Assembly (NCBI GenBank): GCA_021741285.1
Contig: JAIOYD010000091.1
Span: 1 to 6,368, forward strand
Direction of reading: 5' to 3'
DNA length: 6,368 bases
Source: Rickettsiaceae bacterium
Lineage (GTDB): Bacteria; Pseudomonadota; Alphaproteobacteria; Rickettsiales; Rickettsiaceae
Shown here: positions 1-4,706 of the stretch, piece after piece
Position numbering within the stretch: the first letter of the stretch is position 1
Layout: every line of letters begins with the position of its first letter
The notes under the pieces: generated by a model
Database searches by the model: none
Seen by the model: only the letters and a program-made list of their open reading frames with translations
Told to the model about the DNA's origin: nothing
Position numbers and translations under genes: made by a program

Positions 1-553
1 TACCAGGAAGATCTGTCAAGCCCAAAGTCTCCAACTGCTCCTGGGCTTTTTGGCCCAGGGCAGTGAATCCATTGGGCTTTTCCATGTCAGCAGCAACTTT
101 AGACAAAAATACATTTCTAGCTACACCAATTGAACAAGATATATGTTCGCCCAATTTTTCTTGAAAATCTAATTTCAATAAGGCAGCTATCATTTCACAA
201 TCAAAATCATCTTCTTCATCTATCTCACAAGCCATTTCATCAATGCTAAGAACTTGTATCTTTTTAAAATGGTGAGATAAGACTTCTAAAATTTGATTGT
301 GAACTTCTACATATCTGTGAGGTCTTGCCCCACAAACAAAAAGACCTGGAATCTTTTCCTTCGCCGTTTTTACACGGGTTCCAGTCTTTACCCCAAGTCT
401 TTTAGCCTGATATGACGCAGCAATTGCACACGTATAATCTGAAACAACAGGAACTACAATTATAGGCTTCTCACGATACTCTTCATTATCTTGTTGCTCT
501 ACACTAGCGTAGAAAGAATCAAAATCAATAAATAATCGCCTATAAAATGCCAT
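1..553 (-). CDS. Y-family (DinB/UmuC-like) translesion DNA polymerase, N-terminal part, runs off the left edge
   Basis: This is the first 184 codons of a Y-family DNA polymerase, an error-tolerant enzyme that copies across damaged template. It begins MAFYRRLFIDFDSFYASVEQ, which matches the family's first motif. D10 is the first metal-binding carboxylate and Y15 sits at the steric-gate position that excludes ribonucleotides. Residues 45-54 (AASYQAKRLG) match the nucleotide-binding YEAR region, with Y48 kept, E replaced by Q and R by K. S103-I-D105-E106 supplies the other two catalytic acids. Residues 139-162 (SCSIGVARNVFLSKVA, then KPNG) match the palm motif that follows. The thumb and little-finger domains would lie left of position 1; the family is usually 350-420 residues long. 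The ATG at 553 fits the family N-terminus, but no clear Shine-Dalgarno precedes it. DinB and UmuC types cannot be told apart from this part. It is probably the last of three co-oriented genes. The family call is firm. Confidence 0.93.
   Translation of the reverse strand, partial: MAFYRRLFIDFDSFYASVEQQDNEEYREKPIIVVPVVSDYTCAIAASYQAKRLGVKTGTRVKTAKEKIPGLFVCGARPHRYVEVHNQILEVLSHHFKKIQVLSIDEMACEIDEEDDFDCEMIAALLKLDFQEKLGEHISCSIGVARNVFLSKVAADMEKPNGFTALGQKAQEQLETLGLTDLPG
34..64. repeat. GC-rich hairpin inside the polymerase gene
   Basis: ACTGC-T-CCTGGGC pairs with GCCCAGG-GCAGT across a TTTTTG loop. That is 12 base pairs with one bulged T, at 34-46 and 53-64. An outer 8-bp arm, AAGCCCAA (18-25) with TTGGGCTT (72-79), encloses it and makes a nested stem. 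It lies in coding sequence and is much richer in G+C than its surroundings. No T-tract follows it in the minus (gene) direction, so it is not a typical intrinsic terminator. Function unknown. Confidence 0.6.
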
Positions 554-559
554 ACATAC

Positions 560-568
560 ACTATACCA
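560..568 (-). promoter_or_regulatory. Possible extended -10 element just before the polymerase start
   Basis: On the minus strand TGG-TATAGT (568 to 560) resembles an extended -10 box (TGn plus a hexamer matching TATAAT at five of six positions). No -35 hexamer stands at the normal distance. If it were used, transcription would begin about at the polymerase ATG (553), giving a leaderless message, which would agree with the missing Shine-Dalgarno. This is weak evidence; the polymerase may simply be read from the upstream operon promoter. Confidence 0.2.
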
Positions 569-584
569 TATTTCTTTCAATCCA

Positions 585-602
585 CATCCAGTTTGATGGA
601 TG
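585..602. repeat. Small stem-loop after the nuclease stop codon
   Basis: CATCCA and TGGATG form a 6-bp stem with a 6-base loop, in the 53-base gap between the SNase-fold gene and the polymerase. On the minus strand it begins five bases past the TAA of the nuclease gene. No T-run follows, so termination is doubtful; it could be a processing or pausing site, or chance. Confidence 0.3.
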
Positions 603-606
603 AAAA

Positions 607-963
607 TTAAACCATAAATGGCACAGCAAAATTCAATTCGATTAGTTTTTTATTTAAACAAATCCAAGTATTATCAGCTTCTTTGTAATACACCCAAGCT
701 AAATATCTACCATACTTTTCTTTAGAATCTTTCTTTGTCAAAATACAAACTTCTTTATTAAATACAGTATCTTCAACAAATTTTTTACTAGCTAATCCTG
801 CTGTCCTAGTGTCACCTTTAGTTTCTGGAGTATTAACTTCAGCAAGCCTAAACTCCATCTTCTTTACGCCAAAATTAAACCCAAGATCAACATCACCGTA
901 AATTGTATCTCCATCAACAACTTTAGTTACTTTCATCTTATAATGATATAAAAATTCTGTCAT
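607..963 (-). CDS. Staphylococcal-nuclease-fold (thermonuclease-like) endonuclease, cytoplasmic
   Basis: This 118-residue protein is a compact SNase-domain nuclease, a family that uses calcium to cut DNA or RNA at the 5' side of the phosphodiester bond. The domain fills the whole protein. VVDGDT (15-20) gives D19, matching the calcium ligand D21 of staphylococcal nuclease. FRLAEVNTPE (38-47) gives R39, T45 and E47, matching R35, T41 and E43. EKYGRYLAWV (82-91) gives R86, matching R87. LNKKLIELNFA (103-113) matches the conserved C-terminal helix. N44 stands where the staphylococcal enzyme has calcium ligand D40. There is no signal peptide, so the product should act inside the cell, unlike the secreted staphylococcal enzyme. 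The ATG at 963 follows a modest GAAG Shine-Dalgarno and lies one base after the stop of the small membrane-protein gene, which implies translational coupling. Possible roles are host-DNA breakdown or DNA repair; the sequence does not decide. Confidence 0.9.
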   Translation of the reverse strand: MTEFLYHYKMKVTKVVDGDTIYGDVDLGFNFGVKKMEFRLAEVNTPETKGDTRTAGLASKKFVEDTVFNKEVCILTKKDSKEKYGRYLAWVYYKEADNTWICLNKKLIELNFAVPFMV

Positions 964-964
964 T

Positions 965-1129
965 TTATTCTTCGGGATAAACTAAATATGCTTCTCCCAT
1001 TCCTTTGTTTTTATTTTGTTTGCGTAACAAATATAGCTGATATGAAACAGAAGTCAGCGCAATCAAGATTGCGCTGACTGTAAGAATTTGACTCTTTGTA
1101 AGTCTTAATTTTAAAGATTTGTTTTCCAC
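965..1129 (-). CDS. Small single-span membrane protein of 54 residues (GTG start), unknown function
   Basis: I do not recognise this family. Read with a GTG start at 1129 the protein has a basic N-terminus (MENKSLKLRLTK), a hydrophobic stretch at about residues 15-35 (from ILTVSAILIA to LYLL), a basic stop-transfer patch (RKQNKNK, 36-42) and a short acidic end (YPEE). That layout suggests one membrane span; positive charge flanks both sides, so orientation is unclear. Support for a real gene: a GAGGGG ribosome site at 1138-1143, a perfect TATAAT upstream, and a TAA one base before the nuclease ATG. An in-frame TTG two codons upstream (1135) is an alternative start, and an in-frame TGA just beyond it limits any extension. 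A 28-bp inverted repeat lies within the span-coding part. A holin, spanin or membrane anchor could all look like this; none is claimed. Confidence 0.65.
   Translation of the reverse strand: MENKSLKLRLTKSQILTVSAILIALTSVSYQLYLLRKQNKNKGMGEAYLVYPEE
1052..1079. repeat. Perfect 13-bp stem hairpin inside the small membrane-protein gene
   Basis: AGTCAGCGCAATC (1052-1064) and GATTGCGCTGACT (1067-1079) are exact inverse complements separated by AA. The structure is GC-richer than its surroundings and would fold strongly in RNA of either strand. It falls about 124 bases past the groEL stop on the minus strand and about 85 bases before the nuclease start. No clean T-tract follows it on either strand. 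It could act as an attenuator, an mRNA-stability element or a protein-binding site. Confidence 0.7.
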
Positions 1130-1137
1130 TTCCAATA

Positions 1138-1143
1138 CCCCTC
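1138..1143 (-). promoter_or_regulatory. Ribosome binding site for the small membrane protein
   Basis: GAGGGG on the minus strand lies 8 bases before the GTG at 1129, but only 2 bases before the alternative TTG at 1135. This favours GTG as the start and supports translation of this short gene. Confidence 0.55.
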
Positions 1144-1156
1144 AACACATATACAT

Positions 1157-1187
1157 ATTATACTTAAAATATAACTTGGTGTGTTAA
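1157..1187 (-). promoter_or_regulatory. Sigma70-type promoter for the small membrane protein, nuclease and polymerase genes
   Basis: On the minus strand TTAACA (1187-1182, five of six to TTGACA) and a perfect TATAAT (1162-1157) are separated by 19 bases, slightly longer than the usual 17. Transcription would start near 1150, giving a leader of about 20 bases with its ribosome site in place. It sits in the gap after groEL, so the downstream three genes can be expressed separately from ruvB-groEL. An 8-bp inverted pair, TTCCAATA (1130-1137) and TATTGGAA (1191-1198), brackets it but could be chance. Confidence 0.55.
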
Positions 1188-1202
1188 ATATATTGGAAAA
1201 AA

Positions 1203-2816
1203 TTAGAAGCCACCCTCTTGAATTAAGACCTTTTCATTAGTAATTGGCTTGTCTACAATTAATGCTTCTGTAGTTAATACAAGTACAGCAATAGACACTG
1301 CATTTTGAACAGCTGAACGTGTAACTTTAGCAGGGTCAATGATGCCTTCTTCAATCATATCAACATACTTACCAGTTCTTGCATTAAGCCCAATACCATT
1401 AGATTCTTTGCAAACTGTATCTACTACAACATCAGGACTAATACCAGCGTTAAAAGCAATTTGTCTGATAGGTTCCATAAGAGCTTTTCTGACAATTTCA
1501 AAACCAACTTTCTCATCTTGGTCAGTAAGATCGTTCATTGCTTCAAGTTGTTGTGAAATTCGTAGAAGAGTAGTACCACCACCAGGAACAATGCCTTCTT
1601 CAACAGCAGCTCTTGTAGCAGCTAAAGCATCTTCATAACGATACTTCTTTTCAACTAGTTCTGCTTCAGTACTGGCGCCGACCTTAATGATAGCAACACC
1701 ACCAGAAAGCTTTGCAATTCTTTCGTTCAGAATCCTAGCTTCATAATCACTTTCAACTTGTGAAAGAGTTACTTTTAATTGAGAAATACGGTCATCAATC
1801 TTAGCATCATCACCTTCGCCACCAATAATTGTAGTGGTTTCTTTATTGATGATAATACTCTTTGCTTTTCCTAGATTATCAATAGTGCAGTTCTCAAGAG
1901 TTGTTCCCATCTCTGTGGAAATAACATCGGCGCCAGTTAAAGCAGCAATATCATAAAGATATTCTTTCTTTTGACCAGCAAACCCAGGAGTCTTTACTGC
2001 AACCCAAGGCATAGCACCCTTATGAACATTGATTACAAGCATCTGAAGTGCTGGGCCATCAACATTGTCAGCAATAATTACGATAGGTTTCTTCTGCTCA
2101 TTTACTTTGGTTAGAATAGGAAGAATTTCTGCTGAATCTGAAATTTTCCCATCGTAAAGAAGAATAAATGGATCTGTATGACGACACTCCATCTTTTCAA
2201 CATTATTTACAAAGAAAGCTGAAACATAACCCTTGTCAAATTTCATACCTTCAACAAGTGATAAAGATGTTTCTCGGCCTCTGGATTCTTCAATAGTGAT
2301 AACACCATCTTTACCAACTGCTTCCATAGCATCTGCAACAATTTGGCCAACTTCTGTTTCGTTACCAGAAATAGTAGCAACAAAAGTAATTTGCTCTTTA
2401 CTCTCAATAGGCTTTGCTAGGTCTTCAATAATTTCAACAGCCTTATTTGCAGCATATTCCATACCAACTTTGACATTGATAGGATTACCGCCAGAGGAAA
2501 TATATTTAAGTCCTCCTACTACTAATGCGTTGGCCAAGACTGTTGCAGTAGTTGTTCCATCTCCAGCAACATCATTAGTTTTTGCTGAAACTTGCTTACA
2601 TAGTTGAGCACCAAGATCTTCATAAGGATCTTCAAGTTCAACGTGCTTGGCTACTGTTACTCCATCCTTAGTTACAATTGGTCCTGAAGGTGATTGAATA
2701 ACAACATTTCTGCCTTTTGGGCCAAGGGTAGTAGCTACAGCTGTAGCTACTATAGAGACTCCACGTCCCATAGCTTGACGTGCTTCATCATTAAAAGATA
2801 ATTGTTTTGCTGGCAT
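1203..2816 (-). CDS. groEL: Chaperonin GroEL, 60 kDa subunit, full length
   Basis: This complete group I chaperonin (537 residues) forms ring assemblies that fold proteins in the cytoplasm using ATP. TLGPKGRNVV (30-39), TKDG with D51, GDGTTTATVL with D86, and YEDALAATRAAVEEG with D396 correspond to the E. coli nucleotide-binding and catalytic residues D52, D87 and D398, so the ATPase should be intact. In the apical domain Y197, F201, F202, L232, L235, L257, V261 and I262 line up with the E. coli residues that bind substrate and GroES, so it probably still works with a cochaperonin. The C-terminus is IQEGGF and lacks the Gly-Gly-Met tail of most bacterial GroELs. No groES is adjacent. The ATG at 2816 has GGAG five bases upstream, within the end of ruvB. 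It resembles bacterial GroEL closely rather than the very divergent chaperonins of some jumbo phages. Its G+C is visibly higher than that of its neighbours. No clear terminator follows, only TAATTTTTT at the stop. Confidence 0.97.
   Translation of the reverse strand: MPAKQLSFNDEARQAMGRGVSIVATAVATTLGPKGRNVVIQSPSGPIVTKDGVTVAKHVELEDPYEDLGAQLCKQVSAKTNDVAGDGTTTATVLANALVVGGLKYISSGGNPINVKVGMEYAANKAVEIIEDLAKPIESKEQITFVATISGNETEVGQIVADAMEAVGKDGVITIEESRGRETSLSLVEGMKFDKGYVSAFFVNNVEKMECRHTDPFILLYDGKISDSAEILPILTKVNEQKKPIVIIADNVDGPALQMLVINVHKGAMPWVAVKTPGFAGQKKEYLYDIAALTGADVISTEMGTTLENCTIDNLGKAKSIIINKETTTIIGGEGDDAKIDDRISQLKVTLSQVESDYEARILNERIAKLSGGVAIIKVGASTEAELVEKKYRYEDALAATRAAVEEGIVPGGGTTLLRISQQLEAMNDLTDQDEKVGFEIVRKALMEPIRQIAFNAGISPDVVVDTVCKESNGIGLNARTGKYVDMIEEGIIDPAKVTRSAVQNAVSIAVLVLTTEALIVDKPITNEKVLIQEGGF
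2729..2752. repeat. Perfect 24-bp palindrome within groEL
   Basis: Positions 2729-2752 read identically on both strands (12-bp arms, no spacer, centred on CAGCTG), at codons 22-30 (IVATAVATT). Part of the symmetry comes from the doubled VAT codons, but the codon choice completes it exactly. It could bind a dimeric protein or form a hairpin in the message about 65 bases after the start codon. Confidence 0.7.
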
Positions 2817-2818
2817 AT

Positions 2819-4009
2819 TTACTCCGATTTGACATTGAGGGATTCATTATTGAACCATCCTTGCTTTTGCAAAGTATGGCAAAGCTTTATGTAGTTATAA
2901 GCAGGTTCCAATGCAATTCGTCCCTTTTTAGTTATACGTACAAAAGGAGACTTCTGAACTCTAATACTACCTGCATCGCCAAATTGTAGTTCAATTTCTG
3001 AAAACAAGAAAGGTTCAATCATTCCAGTCACTGTGCTTTCTTGCTCATTGATGTAGTTAGAAATAGTCTTACTTCCAAGTGCGCTACCCTCACGAAGTAA
3101 AGCAACAATATACTTTCGACTTGCATAATCTAACCCAATAATAGGGTCAATTTGCTCATACTTAAGCATTTTGTGCATAAGATGCATCGTAAGCATATCA
3201 GGAGTCACTTTTCCTGGAGTTTGTGCTTCAGCCACATCCATAAGACTACGTAGCAAGTTATAAGCAATACGAGCAGTCCTACGAGAGAGCTTTGCTAAAC
3301 GACTTGCTACATCATTAGGAACGCTGATGTTGTAAATTCTTTCACCAGCAGACGTAATCATAGTAGTGAGGTCTTCATTGGAATATGGAAGAAGATTTGC
3401 CTTGTACTGGAAACGAGAAAGCAAAGGTGGATTTAAGTCACCAGAGTGAGTAGTAGCCCCAATAAGAGTAAATCTTGGAATACGAACAGTACGTTGTCTG
3501 TTTAAATTCTTATCTTCAATTGTGCAAGTGAAGTCTTCCATGACACCATAAAGATGTTCTTGAATCTTTGGAGCCAGTGCATGAATCTCATCAATAAATA
3601 CAATGTCATTCTCTTCAATATTCTTTATGATATTGTAAAAGTCAGCCCAAGTTTTGATTCTAGTTGCCATAACTTGATGGAAAGTGACTCCCATTTCATT
3701 AGCGACTACATTAGCGAGAGTTGTTTTACCTACGCCTGAAAATCCCAAAAACAATGTATGGACAAGGCTTAGACGGGTTTTTTTGAAGGCTGCAATTTTT
3801 AATTGCAGAAATTCCTTAATTTCATTTTGACCAACCACTTGATCAAATGTTTGTGGTCGAAAATCAGTTTGCTTCATAGTGTTTGTCATCTCATCAATTG
3901 CTTGCATTTCTTTACCTATCGTATAATCCTGAATTATTTTATCTACTTCTTTCGGATCTGTGCAAGCCCAGAGCTTGTACAAAGTATCCATGGAACTTAC
4001 TGCATTCAT
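2819..4009 (-). CDS. ruvB: RuvB-like Holliday-junction branch-migration AAA+ ATPase, with an N-terminal extension
   Basis: RuvB is the hexameric motor that drives branch migration of Holliday junctions, normally with RuvA and RuvC. This 396-residue protein shows the family order: DFRPQTFDQVVGQ (49-61), Walker A GFSGVGKT (89-96), Walker B VFIDEIH (137-143), the MEDF region with the RuvA-contacting beta-hairpin (157-178), sensor 1 TLIGATTHSG (181-190), arginine finger R199 in LLSRF, sensor 2 TARIAYNLLR with R247, and a C-terminal winged helix ending RITKKGRIALEPAYNYI (358-374). About 30 residues precede the usual RuvB start. They look real, because the ATG at 4009 has GAGG five bases upstream (4015-4018). 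Its 5' end overlaps a divergent gene on the plus strand. Its TAA is two bases from the groEL ATG, so the two form an operon. No RuvA or RuvC is seen nearby. All ATPase residues are present; a specialised function unlike cellular RuvB is possible. Confidence 0.92.
   Translation of the reverse strand: MNAVSSMDTLYKLWACTDPKEVDKIIQDYTIGKEMQAIDEMTNTMKQTDFRPQTFDQVVGQNEIKEFLQLKIAAFKKTRLSLVHTLFLGFSGVGKTTLANVVANEMGVTFHQVMATRIKTWADFYNIIKNIEENDIVFIDEIHALAPKIQEHLYGVMEDFTCTIEDKNLNRQRTVRIPRFTLIGATTHSGDLNPPLLSRFQYKANLLPYSNEDLTTMITSAGERIYNISVPNDVASRLAKLSRRTARIAYNLLRSLMDVAEAQTPGKVTPDMLTMHLMHKMLKYEQIDPIIGLDYASRKYIVALLREGSALGSKTISNYINEQESTVTGMIEPFLFSEIELQFGDAGSIRVQKSPFVRITKKGRIALEPAYNYIKLCHTLQKQGWFNNESLNVKSE
2822..2825 (-). 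promoter_or_regulatory. groEL ribosome binding site inside the end of ruvB
   Basis: GGAG on the minus strand lies five bases before the groEL ATG (2816). It falls on the last sense codon of ruvB, directly before its TAA. This links translation of the two genes and fixes the groEL start. Confidence 0.75.
3898..3927 (+). promoter_or_regulatory. Possible promoter for the plus-strand gene at 3990
   Basis: A perfect TATAAT at 3922-3927 is preceded, 18 bases upstream, by TTGCTT (3898-3903), which matches only half of TTGACA. Both lie inside ruvB on the opposite strand. Transcription would start near 3934. It is the best candidate upstream of this gene, but a TATAAT in AT-rich coding sequence can be chance. 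Confidence 0.3.
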
Positions 4010-4706
4010 AACATCCTCACAAGAAGAACTCGAAAAAGTAGCCTATCAAACATCTACACTTAATTATCACAGATATTTTATCATTGTCGGTTTTGAAGTC
4101 AATAGAAACTATCGATTTTTAAGAGACACAGATTCATTTTTAGAAATTCAATCCTTGGACAAATCCAATATTGAGGTTCTAAAAAGATTATCACTTGTGT
4201 ACTCTCCACCAGACTATGAGAATATAGCTTTGTATATATCTAATAATATCATTAGTTTACCAGAGCTGCAAAATCTTTTTCACGAATTGATGAATGGCAA
4301 ACATACGAAGACAGATTATTTAGTTTCAATATCAAGAATGAATTTTGTATTTGAAAACTATAGTCCAGAATCAGCACCTGTCAATCCATTAGATCTTTCT
4401 GAAATTATTGATAACGCTATGATGGAAAAGCCAATCTCATTTGATCATTTCAAAATAGCTTTGAAAGAATTGTTACCAGAATATACTTTCTCATTAGATC
4501 AAAGTTGTATATCTATGAATAATGATTTGAAAAATATTCTAATTGAAAATAATAAAAATAATTATGTTCCCAAAATGACAACATATTATAATGAAATCAA
4601 AGAACATGAAAAATGTGTCATGTTCTTTGATTCTGACCCAGCCATTCAAAATTATTCAAGTAAAATAATTTCTATCGAAGGTTATGTAGTATATTTTAGA
4701 TTTTAG
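3990..4706 (+). CDS. Hypothetical protein of about 238 residues, unrecognised, antisense to its neighbours
   Basis: I do not recognise this protein. From the ATG at 3990 it begins MELTAFITSSQEELEKVAYQ and ends EGYVVYFRF. It has no signal peptide, membrane span or known motif. It is rich in Leu, Asn, Ser, Glu and Lys, so it looks soluble and alpha/beta. An in-frame GTG at 3960 would add ten residues; neither start has a good ribosome site, and a 9-bp stem (3959-3967 with 3973-3981, one G-T pair) covers the GTG. Evidence that it is real: 239 open codons in very AT-rich DNA, plausible composition, and a TAG that directly abuts the stop of the ThyX-like gene with no base between. It overlaps the start of ruvB by 20 bases (50 if GTG is used). 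It is the only complete plus-strand gene here and is visibly the most AT-rich, as expected of a poorly conserved accessory gene. Confidence 0.75.
   Translation: MELTAFITSSQEELEKVAYQTSTLNYHRYFIIVGFEVNRNYRFLRDTDSFLEIQSLDKSNIEVLKRLSLVYSPPDYENIALYISNNIISLPELQNLFHELMNGKHTKTDYLVSISRMNFVFENYSPESAPVNPLDLSEIIDNAMMEKPISFDHFKIALKELLPEYTFSLDQSCISMNNDLKNILIENNKNNYVPKMTTYYNEIKEHEKCVMFFDSDPAIQNYSSKIISIEGYVVYFRF
4015..4018 (-). promoter_or_regulatory. ruvB ribosome binding site
   Basis: GAGG on the minus strand, five bases before the ATG at 4009. It decides the ruvB start and therefore makes the N-terminal extension and the overlap with the plus-strand gene credible. Confidence 0.65.
4075..4102 (-). promoter_or_regulatory. 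Promoter for the ruvB-groEL operon, inside the plus-strand gene
   Basis: On the minus strand TTGACT (4102-4097, five of six) and TAAAAT (4080-4075, five of six) are 16 bases apart, and a TGA before the -10 makes it an extended type. Transcription would start near 4068, leaving a leader of about 58 bases to the ruvB ATG. The leader would be antisense to the first codons of the plus-strand gene. Confidence 0.5.
4595..4632. repeat. Perfect 15-bp inverted repeat near the end of the plus-strand gene
   Basis: AATCAAAGAACATGA (4595-4609) and TCATGTTCTTTGATT (4618-4632) are exact inverse complements around an 8-base loop (AAAATGTG). The repeat lies in coding sequence about 75 bases before the TAG of the plus-strand gene and equally about 75 bases past the stop of the ThyX-like gene. 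No T-tract follows on either strand. It might be a bidirectional 3'-end or processing element serving two convergent genes. Confidence 0.7.

Noticed and set aside
607..963. Secreted thermonuclease
   Set aside because: The SNase motif begins at residue 15 and there is no hydrophobic leader, so it should be intracellular.
964..1202. tRNA or other structured RNA in the gap between groEL and the nuclease gene
   Set aside because: No cloverleaf can be drawn, and the space is explained by a promoter and a small coding frame.
1198..1203. Intrinsic terminator after groEL
   Set aside because: A T-run follows the stop codon, but only a weak 3-bp stem can be drawn before it.
1339..1638. 99-codon plus-strand open frame opposite groEL
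   Set aside because: It is a mirror of strongly coding groEL sequence, with low-complexity Ser/Leu composition and no ribosome site.
1671..1937. Inverted 11-bp pair ACTGGCGCCGA (1671-1681) and TCGGCGCCAGT (1927-1937) in groEL
   Set aside because: The arms are 245 bases apart, and each encodes a conserved Gly-Ala motif, so coding constraint explains them.
2233..2607. 124-codon plus-strand open frame opposite groEL
   Set aside because: Same reason: an antisense shadow of a conserved gene, rich in Ser, Thr and Ile, with no start signal.
3790..3808. CTGCAATT and AATTGCAG hairpin in ruvB
   Set aside because: An 8-bp stem with a 3-base loop is expected about once by chance in a window this long.
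3554..4063. Short plus-strand frames opposite and beyond the ruvB 5' half (3554-3739, 3803-4063)
   Set aside because: They are shadows of ruvB. The second also competes with the better frame at 3990-4706, and neither has a plausible composition.
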